Assembly (NCBI GenBank): GCA_905250025.1
Contig: CAJNOJ010000246.1
Location: 62,001-126,000 of the forward strand
Direction: 5' to 3'
Length of the DNA stretch: 64,000 nucleotides
From: Adineta ricciae
Taxonomy: Eukaryota > Rotifera > Eurotatoria > Adinetida > Adinetidae
The notes beneath the pieces are model-generated. The model worked only from the letters and a program-made list of their open reading frames with translations, was not told the DNA's origin and did not search any database. Below, piece after piece: positions 10,732 through 23,333 of the stretch. The position numbers and the translations under genes are program-made. Numbering within the stretch: position 1 is the first letter of the stretch; every line of letters begins with the position of its first letter.

Positions 10732-13700
10732 ATGCCGCATCAACAGCAAAATGTTCGTAGTACGGTCGAAGGAGATGCTACTAAGATTGATCTCTGGACT
10801 AGTACTGACATGTCCCGGTTTGATCAAGATGTTCATGTCATTCCCATAGACAGTGTTATGCGACGTTTTCGATCTAACCGCCAAACTGGCTTATCGTCTG
10901 CTTTTGTGAGTGAAGCGCAGACGTGCTATGGTAGTAATCAGATCACACCTGCCCCTTCGCCGAATTACTTCCGATTATTATTTAAACAATTATTCATGGG
11001 TTTTAATTCAATTCTTCTAGTTGGTGGTATTCTTGCTATAATCGCCTATCAGCCACTTGGAGGATCGGAGTCATCTATTACGAATTTAAGTCTTGGTATC
11101 GTGCTTTTATCGGTGACGATTTTCAATGCTTTTCTCAATGTGTATCAAAAGCTCAAGTCGATTAAGATTATCGCTGCGTTTGCAAAACTATTGCCGAAAT
11201 CTGTTTCCACGCGACGTGATGGTGTAGAACAACACGTTCCGATTATCGAACTTGTTCCTGGTGATATTATCTTAATTAAAATGGGTGATGTCGTGCCAGC
11301 TGATTGTCGATTTTTAACTTGCGAAGGACTGAAGGTAAATTTTCTTTTTAAAATGACCTTTAGCGATCTTCTACATAAATGTTTAGCTTAATTCGGCCGA
11401 ATTAACCGGTGAAACGAAGCCCGTCTCAATCACAGTTGAATGTACTAGTGAAAATTTGATGGAGACAACTAATCTTGGATTCTATTCTTCCCTTGTTGAA
11501 GAAGGTATGGGGGAAGCAGTGGTTGTGGCAACAGGAAACAGCACCATTTTGGGTAAAATGTCACGCACAACGCAAGAGGGTTCAAATGAAAGAACCACGA
11601 ACCTACATCGTGAAGTCAATCGCTTTGTATTGTTTGTTCTCGTCGCCGATGTTATGAGTATTATTATCGTTTGGATTACATGGGGAGGCTGGCTTAACAA
11701 GAGTCATCCAACATTCATTACTCGTACTGGAAATATCCTCAATTCCATTGGAATGATCGTAAGTTTCTTACCTATTGGTTTACCATCTGCTATTACGCTC
11801 GGTAAGTAACATCTTCACGCGTTGACAGATGATTTTGACTCGGAATGTTTAGCGTTGGCAATTGTGGCTAAACGAATGAGTCAACAGCGAATTTTAGGAA
11901 AAAGTTTGCAAATTATTGAAAGTTTCAATTCGGTTTCGATAATTGCTACAGATAAAACAGGCACATTGACAAAGAACAAAATGGTCGTGAGCGAGATCTT
12001 CTGGGATACGGACAATGGATGTAAAGTGTTTGACGACGGCGATGAAGAATCACCAACAAGAACATCAATGTCAGACAAAAGTCGTCAAGTATCATTTGGA
12101 CTCCGTGACAGTTCTCAACGTACGGCGAAAGTATCCCCAGCCATCGAAAGGCCATCGATCAACGGAAATCATCAGGATGAGTACAGTGGAAACCGACAAA
12201 GCCGATTCTGCGTCGAAGTTTTCGATGATTTACTACTTGGTGCTGCATTGTGCAACAATGCTAAAGTGCAACTCGTCAGAAATCAATCAAAAGATCGAGA
12301 TATGATGAAAGCGAATTCGGAATTACACGTTACTGGTGATCCTGTCGATGTTGCACTCTACAATCTATGTGTTTATCAATGTTATATGTACATTGATGAA
12401 ATACGCTGTGTGAATCCTCGACTAAAAACTTTACCATTCAATTCAGTAAACAAATTCATGATTACGGCGAATCGAATGGAATCACATAATTTATCTTCAA
12501 CAGATCCTCGGAATACAGTGTTAATTACAATGAAAGGTGCCCCAGAAATAGTTATTCAACGTTGTTCTACATACAAAACAAATGGTGGTCAAATCTTACC
12601 ATTAACAACGGAAATAAAAGAGAAAATTTTGAATCAACAAGAAATACTAAGTAAGTAAAATGATACGTTTGATAAAAGTATTCAATTCAGGTGCTTTCAG
12701 GCAGAGGTGGTTATCGCATTATCGCTATGTGTCAACAAAAATTAACACAGATGCGATATGATCAACTAATGCAGCAACATGATGAGCGACGTCAGTCGAG
12801 AGTTGTCGAAGTACATAACTTAAACGGATTTCCTCAAGAAAAATATTGTTTCCTCGGCCTTTTCTCGCTGTTCGATTCTCTTCGATTCGACGCGCCCGAT
12901 TCGATACTCAGAATCCGAGATGCGCGTATTCGTGTCGCAATGATTACCGGCGATCATCCGGCAACTGCCAGAGCGATTGGCGAGCAAGTCAATATCTTCT
13001 CAGCGAATATTGCCAAACGAAACGGAATCGATTCATTTCAAATGCTAGAGAACGAAACCAAACAGTTAGTTTTTCGGTTATATCGAAATGAAACACTCTT
13101 TCAAGAACATATCGCCGGAACGATAACGGCACTTCGTTCCTCCAGTACAACTATCCAAAAGCACATTAAACTGGAAAAACAAGTTTGGTATAGACGCTGG
13201 TATGCATCGCTCAAAAATCAACTCACTGAGGCAGAACCAATCTTTTACAAAGAAAAGGAAAAAGAAAGAATTCCTTATGCTATTGTGGTAAGATCTGATG
13301 ATGTTTGACATGTTTGACGTCGTCTGGAATATTTTAGATTGCAGGTAATCAAGTTGATTATCTCGATGATTTTATGTGGAATTGGGTGTTGTCTCATGAA
13401 GAATTAATATTCGCTCGTACGTCACCAGAACAGAAATTGCGCATCATCATGGAGTTCCAACGACGCGGGGAAATCGTCGCTGCAATCGGCGATGGAACCA
13501 ATGATGCACCGTCATTGAAATATGCTGACCTGGGTATTGCTATGCAAACAGGAACGAGTGTTTCGAAAGAAGCGGCTGATTTGATTCTGCTTGACAATCG
13601 GTTTTCATCCATCGTATCATCCATCGAAACAGGTCGTCTTCTAGCTGATAATTTGAAAAAAGTCGTCATGTTTCTATTGCCAGCAGGTAAATATTTTTCA

Positions 13701-14502
13701 AGGTGTAATGTGCAACATATTATTTCTCGATATTCTTCAGGATCTTGGTCCGAACTTTGGCCAATTATGTTTAATATGTGGCTTGGCGTTCCTATATCGC
13801 TTTCGACATTTTTAGCAACGATTCTGTGCGTGCTCAATGGTAAGAACTGGTTGGAATGTCTTCAGACAAAAGTTTGAACATTTAGATGCCTCGATATCAT
13901 TGACTCTGGTGATGGAAAAACCAGAAACGGAGATTCTATCTCGACCACCATCGAATCGAAAAGATGATCATCTCCTCAACTGGCGATTGCTTTTTCATGC
14001 TTATATGCTCATCGGCAATCTAGAATGTTTCACGGCATTCTTTTGCTTCTGTTACTATTGGATCGATAATGGTATATCATTCTATTCACTCCTGTTCACT
14101 TACGAGTATTTCGGTATCAATCCACCTACGGCGTACAGTCCCGAGAAATTTCTTGAGATGATCAACGTGTCTCAATCGATCTATTATTGTTCGTTATGCG
14201 TCTTTCAAGTCTTTAATTACTTTGCCACGCGAACGCGCTATGCCTCTATTTTGCAACACAACCCTTTCTGGGGTAAAAATCGCAACTGGTTCGCATTCGT
14301 GGCTATAGCCTTCTCAATAGGTATTGTTTTACTTTTCACCCAAGTCACCCGGTTCAATGAAATATTCGCTACAGCTCCGGTGCCTGCCAAATATATCATG
14401 CCAACGCTCGGGTTCGGTGTACTTTGGCTAGTTGTTGATGAACTTCGAAAATTGTACATTCGTAAATATCCACAAAGCATTATTTCCAAGATTGCTTGGT
14501 AA
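10732..14502 (+). CDS. Na+/K+-ATPase-like P-type ATPase (P2C-like) with altered ion site, copy A
   Basis: Membrane cation pump, complete. Exons 10732-11334, 11387-11801, 11853-12650, 12701-13287, 13338-13686, 13741-13839 and 13886-14502 total 3468 nt (1155 aa, in frame); introns are 46-54 bp. The actuator domain reads LTGETKP. The phosphorylation motif DKTGT has Asp at about residue 373. The nucleotide domain has MKGAPE; the P domain has MITGDHPATARAIG and GDGTNDAP (about 852-859). Overall layout (FARTSPEQK, SKEAADLILLDN) matches Na,K-ATPase alpha subunits, but TM4 has PIGL (about 330-333) instead of PEGL, so the cation-binding Glu is absent. TM6 reads VLND instead of the DLGTD pair, closer to P3A proton pumps. 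Insertions lie in the N domain (Ser/Arg-rich, about residues 415-470) and after TGDHP. Transported ion unknown. Start is the first ATG in frame, followed by PHQQQN. Confidence 0.88.
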
Positions 14503-14782
14503 ACTGTGGGTCATTTCTCTTTTTCTCCGCGTCTTACGAGTGCTCTATACCTCGCTCAATTTAACGTTCTCATCTGATATCCCAAATAAATCTTTTCCCT
14601 GAAAAAGCACCGTTTAATCTCGAAACACAAGAAGAAAGTATCCTTGATACTTGCAGGAGAGAATAATTCATTTAGCTTTGGTAAATTTCTGGAAAAATGT
14701 GTCTCGATTTCGTGTCCGATTCGATTGTTCACGAATCACACATATTCAGCAGAACTTAAAAGCGGTGTTGCCGACCTTTGGT
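14503..14782. other. 3' flank of ATPase, no gene
   Basis: Probable 3' untranslated/intergenic sequence, including AATAAA at 14585-14590, a candidate polyadenylation signal 83 bases after the stop codon. It is absent from copy B because of the N at 25190. Confidence 0.45.
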
Positions 14783-16205
14783 GAAGTATTGATAAAGATG
14801 AGCGGGAGATAACATTTGAATTTCATTTCAATTCGATTGCTGTGGCCAGGATCGATATGCATCTAGTTTTGTTCGACCAATTATTGAATTCCACTGCACG
14901 GTAGAGAACTCAACGGTTGAACTGAGATTCAGTTCAAACATTTACTCGGCACATGTGACGCAATGGACTATTCAACAAATGTATTTTCACGGATATTCCT
15001 TGATAATTGTGAAAAATCGGATTATTATAGAGTGGAACGAATATTTTGATCTATGCACATGGTCTTTTGACGATATCTAATGTTTGTTCAACAGGTTTCA
15101 TTTTATGTAAGTATGAGAATTTCATCTATTTTCGTATACCGTTCCATCAAATGACACAACATATCGTTGTAAAATGTATAAAACTTCAGGAATATATTCA
15201 GCAAAACGATATGCGGATTGCAGGATGTGAAATAGACAAAGATTTAAGGAATATACTAATTTTTCTTATTGTACTAGTATAAAGTCTTGATTGTGGAGAA
15301 AAATTTTGATATTGTTCATCATTTACTTCTACACGAATGTAGTCATCTGCTCAATTTGATGACAATAACCTTTCAGATGGACACTGAACGATGCGATTGC
15401 ACCTTGTACAACGAGAATTGCAACTGATCGGGCAGTTGATGGCGACTATGCAAGAGCTTTATTCGGATAAGATCAGAGATAAACGTTTCCATTTTAGACT
15501 GTTGAGTTTCACGAAGAAGCGGGATATCCAGCTGATAGTCATTCTCAAAATAAATATTCCGTGGTTCAAATGCATGACGACAATCCCAAAGGACATTTGA
15601 GCAGATAAGAAAAGCTTAAATAATACAAAAAAACTAGTTTAATTTTAACTCAGATCGTCGTGGTAGTGCGAGTATACGATTCTATCTTAGTAAGCGGGTT
15701 TGACAACACGATCTTGGCTATATAATATTCGGAACTGTTTCAAAGTTTCTTGGACTTATCATTCCACCTAAAGTTGGGAATTAACGTCATCGAATCCTAC
15801 TGTCCAAGTACGACCACGTAGGTATTGTTATAAATTCGCACTTTCTTTCTACAGAGTATTCTCAAATCCAGTGTTACACTCGTATCTGTATTTCCGTATA
15901 CTCATAAAAGTCAATTATCGGAGTTGGTGAAGATACGAGAAAGATTTTTGAGTAGGTTATAGCATGTGGACGAAATTGATTCGGAATAAAAGAGCTGTGG
16001 ATTATCTGTTCAAAGCTGAATCTTGTAATTTCAATTATCAATTTGAAAATCGTTCACCGAAAAGAATCCAGATTTATCCGGTGAGAGTTGGTGGGTGTAT
16101 TTTGAATGATGTTCCTGGTTTGCTTGAAATGGGGACGATTTTCGACAAGATATGTTTATAATACAATGAATAAAGACATTGTAATATTGGTAGGAATGTG
16201 TTTTG
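14783..16205. other. Conserved block with short open frames (copy A)
   Basis: Repeated at 25191-26616. Three plus-strand frames stay open in both copies. 15046-15282 differs at 3 of 78 residues but has no ATG start. 15391-15600 is also open. 15964-16161 begins MWTK and diverges at its end. No family motif was recognised. They could be exons of one unidentified gene, but no consistent splice path was found, so no CDS is called. Confidence 0.35.
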
Positions 16206-16206
16206 N
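16206..16206. other. Single N: assembly junction between copies A and B
   Basis: Left side ends in GGAATGTGTTTTG, matching the interior of copy B near 26614. Right side starts ATGAGAACTGATCAC, matching copy A at 2313. The end of one block is thus joined directly to the start of the other at an ambiguous base. Confidence 0.9.
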
Positions 16207-18781
16207 ATGAGAACTGATCACAAATACATCCTCTCGAGAGACTTTTAAGTAGAAATTTGTGAAAATAGTAAGTCTTTTTAGATTGAACAACATCAACGAA
16301 GAGTTAAACCAATCTTTCTTACACTATTTTCTTGTAATACAAGAATAATTGCTAATAATACATACAATGGTCTATTCAGTTTCAGTCTGAATTAGAAAAA
16401 AGTGTTAATTAAAACTGAAATAAGAAAACTAGACGACTTAAAAAATCATTCATTCTCATTGTTAATCATTAGCTGTCTACTGTGAGTTCGAATATGAATT
16501 CGAAGTATGTCCTGCTAAAACGATGTCTTTGTTAAAAATTGATTTTATATAAAGGTTAATTTTTCGAAATCTCTATTAATATTCGAGCTCAAATTAAAAA
16601 TCTACTCATTCGTATATTTACTCGTGATAGTTAATAGTTGGACTCGAATAAGAACAATTTTGTTTATTGTGCTCATATATGTGTCGTATTCATTGCATCA
16701 GTGATATTAAGAGCTAATGAGAGGCAGCCTCAGAAAAGAAAGATTTTGTATATGTTTATATGAATTATTAAGAAAATACACATTGTTTAAATTAAATTCT
16801 CTATCAAATACTTGAATTTTTACTATTGTATAAGAGTGTTTACGCATCGTATTTGTACAATGTCTTTGGATTAAGAATTCGAGTACAATTGCAACATCAA
16901 AGAAACGTGATAGGTTTATTTCATCATTAGCTGAAATCAGAATTTTACGAATTGTTCAACAAATATAATCGTAGTTTCAAATAAATCTTTAAATTGAATC
17001 TCCATTATTAACATTATTTCGAACGCGTAAAACAAAAGAAGTTTTCTTAAGATGAACTTTAATGTAAAAATGTAAGTCTATGGAAATCAATAAGTATCAA
17101 CTTGATTCGTTGTGTTCAGTTGTTAGCCAAATAGCCGAGAAAAGAACAACAAGTGATAATATGTGACGGTACAGCAGCTATCGTTACAACAAAATGTGGT
17201 TCTATTATTGAGAATATTTTCATCTATAGCAGATGCAACATTTTGTTTTCTATATTTGAAGGTTGGAAACTTTATTTCACATTATCATTCGTTTGTTTAT
17301 CCAACGTAGATAAAAGTAAGTAGAATGAACAAAGAGTAAGGTTGGTAAAATGTATATGTTGCATGTAGTATGATGGTCTAATATTTTAAAAATAACCTTT
17401 TTGCAAAACTTTTCTAAAATGTATTAAAGACTTCTAAACAGATACTAGTCGATTCGCTTATTTTTCTTTTCTCTGTTTTCTTCGCAAACTCCAAAAAGTT
17501 CTTTCTTCTCACATAGTGATATTGCGCATCGATTATTTTATTGAAACATATACTGTTTCCATATTTTCTTGATCGATCGATATTTTTGTACATTATATTA
17601 ATTTACTGGCTAGGAAATATATTTGATTGTACATACCGAGATCGATTTTAGAAATGTTTTGTGTTGCAGTAACTATGTTGAATATCGAGATGCTAATTGT
17701 CTGCGTGAAGGTTGAAAAAACATTATTTAGCGTTTTGACCGTACGGTGGATTCTGTTGTCAGGTTTCTTTCGTTCGGTGCTCGAAGGATAAGGAAAAAAC
17801 ATGAGCTCGCAGCAATAAACGCTGCATAAATTAGAAACTTTTTCATTATGTTATACCTGATTTGCTGAAAAACTACATTATTTTTGGTTTTCAGAAAAAT
17901 GTACTAATGAAGCGTGACAGCATGCGACAGAATCCGTTGTATGGTAAAATTGCTAAACACTGCTATTTTTCTGCCTTCACGACGGTAGCTAAAGCCTCGG
18001 TAGTCAAGTTATTCAACGTATGATCACTGAATGATAGAACGCTTTTAAACTCGATCTCAGCGCACGCGTTCAAATGTCTCTTTATGGATAGGGCAGCCTT
18101 TAAGACCACTATGACTACGTCCCTTTGATCTATACGCTGTATGATCATTTCCTATGCCGTTATATTTGGTATGAGAAATGTAATGCATTCTTTCAGTTTG
18201 CCATTTAAATCAGTTTAAGATTTCATTCTATTGAAATGTGAGGTTGAATCTGAATTTGCTACAAAATTAGATTCGTCATAATTTCAACTTATAGTTCGTT
18301 CGTATTTACTATTTACAGTAATGCCAACAGGTGATAGTAGGTGAACGGTCTAAAGGCTGATGGTAATAAATTGACTATTAGTAAATTGGATCTTAATATC
18401 TATTTTGCACGAATAGCAAACCAAAACACAACGAATCGGCAACGAAAGTGTTCATCATCTATTCACAATTGCTAACGATTGATGTAGAATAGTTCTTTTC
18501 CCTTCCAAAGATTACAGAAATTGTAGAATTTGACTGGTAGGAAAAGAATCTTGGTGCATTTCTATTGTCCCCAGTATTTTATAATGAATAATGAAGTTTG
18601 TACATATTACTTTTCAAGAGCAAGTTCTGAGATATTTACGAACGATATGTTGTAGTAGAATTCACTCGTAGACAAGCATGTGGACTGAGTGTTTGAAAAG
18701 CTCGTTTCTCTCATTCTCAAGAGCAGCTGTAAGAATTTGAACAGATTCGTCTCCGTAGAACAGCCTGTATGGTTTCAACAC
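16207..18781. other. Gene-poor part of copy B
   Basis: Counterpart of copy A 2313-4860. No convincing gene. Open frames at 17593-17802 and 17963-18148 (minus) have equivalents in copy A, but the differences mostly alter residues and no motif is visible. Confidence 0.4.
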
Positions 18782-19166
18782 TCACTTCGGATAGAATTCA
18801 TGGTACGTCACCGAGTATACAACCATAGGATATACCTCTTCCCAACATACGAGCGCTGAGCATCTAACTGCACTCAATGTGTCAACTCATCGGTTATTCT
18901 CTTATTGAAATGCTCGTTGCGCATTCTGATGGAAAGACATTAACAGAATGTTTCTCACAAGACTTATGTCGTGNTCACTTCGGATAGAATTCATGGTACG
19001 TCACCGAGTATACAACCATAGGATATACCTCTTCCCAACATACGAGCGCTGAGCATCTAACTGCACTCAATGTGTCAACTCATCGGTTATTCTCTTATTG
19101 AAATGCTCGTTGCGCATTCTGATGGAAAGACATTAACAGAATGTTTCTCACAAGACTTATGTCGTG
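18782..19166. repeat. Exact 192-bp tandem repeat around a single N
   Basis: 18782-18973 and 18975-19166 are the same sequence (TCACTTCGGATAG... to ...GTCGTG), separated only by the N at 18974. Copy A has it once (about 4853-5040). This is the signature of two overlapping contigs placed end to end without merging, not a biological repeat. Confidence 0.9.
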
Positions 19167-19194
19167 ACGTGTGCTTTTGAAAAACGAGATGATT

Positions 19195-19404
19195 CTATTT
19201 TCCAGCACGAAAAGAAGAAAGCTGTAGTCCATTCGTTACACATTTTAGGTTTGTTTCTTACGTTAAAATGTGTGGATGATTTGGTGGCAATAAGCATTTG
19301 GCAATTTGAACAGCGCGTTGACAATAGAAGTGCGCTTTTCGATAAACAGCCTTGCTATGATACACCGAAGCGATGTTGTCATAGAATGTGGATAACGTAA
19401 ACAT
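19195..19404 (-). pseudogene. TPR-repeat remnant, copy B
   Basis: Counterpart of 5073-5282, with the same single TPR unit and LPPNHP-type linker on the minus strand. It is an isolated relic with no start-to-end protein. Confidence 0.55.
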
Positions 19405-20301
19405 TTTATAAACTAAAGAAAATAAAGTAAGTATTTAGATCAAATTCGATTCTACTACTTCACTTTTCATGATTAAATCTATTCAAATAAATAGTACTGC
19501 GTAAAACAATCAATCATTTAAAAAATGCATATTTATTATGCTGTAATACATTCTTGCTTATATTTCACATACTTCGGTTGATAAAGTACACATGATTATT
19601 CTTTCGATGTCATAATGATATTTCATCAATAATTTCTTGTTTTTCTTAAATTAAAACAGACAAATCTTTATCTTTATTTTCTGAAGAGTAAAATCTTTTG
19701 ACTTTTCCATGAAGAATTAAGATAGAGAAGATCCATTCTTTATTTTATAAAGTAGAGATAATGTAAAGTCCTTAGTGGGAAAGTAAGAGCTGAGATTAGC
19801 GAATTAATTTATATGATTGTTATTTAGGTTAATTTGTTTTCCATTTGATTTGCACTCACCGTTTGAATCCGTAGAATATCTACTGCTTTCGAATAACAAA
19901 TACAGTCTTCATTGATATTCAAAGTCATTTGACGTTTCTATTTAATTGAAATTGTTATTGTAATTCAATTATGTGCATGTGAAACCTGTAGTAGTAGTAG
20001 CCGTCCGTTCTTTCAAACTTCCACCCCTCACTCTCTGTCCTTTAATGAGTCGACCATTTCAGAATTTATCACACCAATCTTATATATCCAATTCGTATTA
20101 TAGATCTTGTCATTCAAATTCAGCATGGTTCACTGTCTATAGTGGAGTACGTTTCCACTGGGAAGGATTTGATAGTGTGGCACCCTTTCTTGTGAGTGAA
20201 AAACAATGCGAATATTTTTTAAAAGATATATTTATTTCATGAAGACAAGAACATATATTAATATTCGAACTTAGGAATGAATTATAAATAGGTCTATGTA
20301 G

Positions 20302-21258
20302 TTATGAATTCATCGGTGTTATCTGATTGGTCAATATATCGGCTTGCTGATGATCATATCGACAGAATATTTTACGAAGCAATCGAATAAACTCTTGTCT
20401 ATATATATTAGCCGAGATAATATACATAAAGAAGGGTGTAGTATACGAGCTGTAAAGAAATAGCTGACAGATTACCCAAGCAATAAAAAAGTCGACCGTA
20501 GTTGAAAATGTATTTGGCATAACCGATGCTAAGGAAGCAAAGCCTGCGGGTCCTGTAAGTAAAATGTTAGTGCTCACTTGAAGGATGAGCATACTAGCAA
20601 GTTGACTTTCAGTGCGACGATTGCGTGCGCCTGCAGCAGGAGCAACACGCGACTTTTTTATGTTGTAGATGGTCAAAACACCAAATATTGCCATGAGAGC
20701 AGGTGCAATAACAACATATACGAAAATTTGTATGAATATATACACTTGTTTGTAGACAGTATCACCTCGAACACGGCATCCTAGTGCGTCAGTCGATCGT
20801 AGATCAGTCAGAACCAAAGTGTTGACGTGAAAGAGTGCGATTGAAATAAGGACAAATGAAATCACCCACCGACTTACTTTGACATTGCTAAACATACGTA
20901 AACGAGCGCTACTTGAACTAGCACAAAATCGATCGACCGAGGTGACTACAATCATGTACGACGAGGATATTGCAGACGTTTGCGAGAAAAATGAAACCAT
21001 TTTGCATAAAATAGCAGAAGTTCGGGTCACATCAAGTTGGTATCCATCACTTAAAAGACGGAAAGTAAGAACCACGCTTGCAGAGAAAAGATTCGTGCAA
21101 GCAAGTATCAGAAAATAACGAGAGCAAGCATGCTTGAACAGGGCAGGTCTAGTAAGTATAATAATATTGAGTGAATTTCCTAGTGTACCAAAAAATATAA
21201 TTATTGGTATAATAATTTGTCGTAATACAATGCCAAGTTGTACTAATGAAATAGCCAT
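20302..21258 (-). CDS. Rhodopsin-like 7TM receptor (GPCR), copy B
   Basis: Same 318-aa class-A receptor as at 6203-7159, with all the same motifs (GNSLN in TM1, SVDRF after TM3, TTPFFMY in TM7). By eye the DNA is identical from 20114 to 21259, covering the whole gene and its 3' flank. Differences resume one base upstream of the start codon's flank (G/A at 7161 versus 21260) and 3' of the gene at 6014 versus 20113. Confidence 0.9.
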   Translation of the reverse strand: MAISLVQLGIVLRQIIIPIIIFFGTLGNSLNIIILTRPALFKHACSRYFLILACTNLFSASVVLTFRLLSDGYQLDVTRTSAILCKMVSFFSQTSAISSSYMIVVTSVDRFCASSSSARLRMFSNVKVSRWVISFVLISIALFHVNTLVLTDLRSTDALGCRVRGDTVYKQVYIFIQIFVYVVIAPALMAIFGVLTIYNIKKSRVAPAAGARNRRTESQLASMLILQVSTNILLTGPAGFASLASVMPNTFSTTVDFFIAWVICQLFLYSSYTTPFFMYIISANIYRQEFIRLLRKIFCRYDHQQADILTNQITPMNS

Positions 21259-22408
21259 GATCTCTCACGCTCGTTTTTCCACTTTCACTTTCTCTTTATA
21301 TAGTAGCTGATGTGAAACATTTTACTACGTTCATATACGTCACCATTTTAATACTCTTGATCCATTGTCAGTTATTAAATCCGCAGGTGGAAAACACGTA
21401 AATTTCATATTTCATAATTACTGAAGGGTGAGATGGTGGAGGATGAGCTTGACATAAACTCAGAGAACAAAACTGGAGCAAAAGAACTCTCCATCATTTG
21501 CAAAAAAAAAGTTTTTATGATTAAATGTATTCAAAATCGATAGTATATATTCTACAAATTACATTCCATCATGCTCAATGATGTTGCGCCAGCGTTCTGA
21601 CAGTAGTGGATGTCAATGTTGTTTTCATTCGGTTCATTGTAGCCAAAAAAAAACATCGATGCAGCAAGATCTACAGTAGTTCACAAAAGGCAACATATAA
21701 AAAGACACAATCACAAGCTTAAGTATCGACGACAACTATAGTAAAAGAAGAAACTTTAGTGATGATACTTGAGCGATTTTACTGACTATTTCTTATGTTG
21801 TTTTTTTTTATTAATTTGTCAACCGACAGTTTTATATCGGTCAGATTCCACATCGCGTGAGTTGTTTTACTTGGTGAAGAAGTTCTGCGGGATAACGGTG
21901 CGTTTGACCGAGTTGTAGTACGATGAGAAGGTCCTACAATTCGAAATCCAGCGAGTGAAGAGCTATATTTAGACGACATCGTTTGTAGTCAAGTTGTTTC
22001 TAATGCATCTGTATTCATCGTATAAATCACTATTTTTACATAATATTTCGCAAGATTTCATATTTAATGGATTGAGTATTGTTCTTTCACTAAATTCAAG
22101 ACTCTCCTATACATCGATACATATCTGCCTGTAATGAAACTTCAACGGTATTTATACAGTATATCATAGATGGCAAACAACATTGATATTTTCTAATTCT
22201 CTTCGTTTTCACCTGCTTTTGCGCACAAGGAAGTTTTTTATTCATTGCTTCTAGTCAAGAAAAAATGAAAGAAACGTGTTCTATATTATTTCTAATTAGA
22301 GAATAAATTTGAGTATGGTAAAATGTCTTGATTATGTTAAAGATGAAAAATAAATGTCATGTACGACAGTAAGACTATTTTTGCATGACTCGTTTCATTT
22401 TGTTTGTG
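21259..22408. other. Upstream region of GPCR copy B
   Basis: Matches 7160-8312 of copy A with several percent differences. No convincing gene. It contains the counterpart of the rejected small frame (21779-21979). Confidence 0.4.
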
Positions 22409-22539
22409 CCTCCCATGTCGTTCAATTTTTTATCGTAACGCCGCTATATCGCCAAAACGGCATATTGCGCCGCTATTGAGCACGATATTGGCGTTAATCA
22501 TCGTGATATATGTAAACGATCCGTGCGTCGCAATCACGC
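22409..22539. other. Non-homologous insert in copy B
   Basis: 131 bases that replace copy A 8313-8521 and end at the N at 22540. It is less AT-rich than its surroundings, with several CGCC/GGCG steps. It contains an imperfect inverted repeat, TAACGCC...ATATC (22436-22450) against GATATTGGCGTTA (22484-22496). It may be a transposon terminus or a mis-joined contig end. Confidence 0.6.
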
Positions 22540-22540
22540 N

Positions 22541-22673
22541 AACAGTCGATTCAGTGAGGGTGAGGGTGTGAGGGTGTGGGTGGGGTGAGGATGTTTGAAT
22601 CACTGATCTTGGAAGTTTGTGCAGCAATGGTAGCAGGAGAGCAGTTGGAAGAGTATGCATTTCGACCCCATGA
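22541..22673 (-). pseudogene. Partial exon of putative small membrane protein (copy B)
   Basis: Counterpart of copy A exon 8498-8629, cut at the N at 22540 and altered by extra GAGGGTGTG-type repeat units. The last, hydrophobic exon is missing. This may be real damage or an assembly break. Confidence 0.35.
22554..22590 (+). repeat. G-rich repeat expansion, possible G-quadruplex
   Basis: Five runs of three or four G (22558-22560, 22564-22566, 22572-22574, 22578-22580, 22582-22585) with 3-5 base or shorter spacers. Copy A at the same place (about 8533-8545) has only two such runs. Four or more closely spaced G-runs fit the usual G4 pattern. Confidence 0.7.
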
Positions 22674-23333
22674 CTATCGTTCTCGCACAATAGCATTGAT
22701 CGAAGTGCCCGATGGAGTGTTCTTGTAAGGACTGTTAGAAAGATGAAGATAGAACGAAACTAACTGAAATGGTGAATATTGACGATGTGATTGTTCCACC
22801 GCGGAAATGGAATGCATCCATCAGACGAAGATGTAGAAAGAGATACGTAAAACGAAATTTATCTATTTACATGGTTCACAAAGTGGCGATGACAAAAATA
22901 AATAGAAAGGAGCTCTGGCACTGCAAATTGTTTTTATACACTCCTGCTGCTAAGTGAGAAGAAATATTGAAAGAAAATAAAACTTTTCCGCCTTCTCAAA
23001 CGAATACTATAACAGAGAAAAGCAAAGTATGACGTTGGTCAAACAAAAAAATTGCAAAAGAGACGACATACATTAGTACGAGTGTTTACAAATGAAAAGG
23101 CGCGTACATAAAGACAGTTTTGTTTTTGTCTTTTGAATTATGTAAATAAGGAAGTAATTTGTAAAAGCTGCATCCTGAGTAATTAATAAACACTTCGACA
23201 AGAGAGAAAGCGACAACTCATCTTTTCCTACGACGAAACTGCATAGAAACAATTTTGATGTGAATATTGAAACTAATGTACGTCGGGTTCGTGCTAGGAA
23301 CAACAAACGGGTCATCCAAAATAGTCGTGTAAT

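Larger units (their letters stand above)
2313..16205. repeat. Large direct duplication, copy A (13.9 kb)
   Basis: Homologous in the same orientation to 16207-26616 (copy B). Starts match: ATGAGAACTGATCAC at 2313 and 16207. Ends match: GGAATGTGTTTTG just before the N at 16206 and at about 26614. A hand comparison of one 415-bp ATPase exon gives 14 differences (about 3.4%). Copy A is the fuller version. It contains 9964-10909 and 12047-14782, which copy B lacks at N characters. It could be a real tandem duplication or two alleles placed in tandem by the assembler. The Ns at the junctions favour the second reading. Confidence 0.9.

Noticed and set aside
22554-22590. Telomeric repeat (bdelloid TGTGGG type)
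   Set aside because: Only one TGTGGG-like unit is seen within a mixed GAGGGTG array, and unique sequence lies on both sides.
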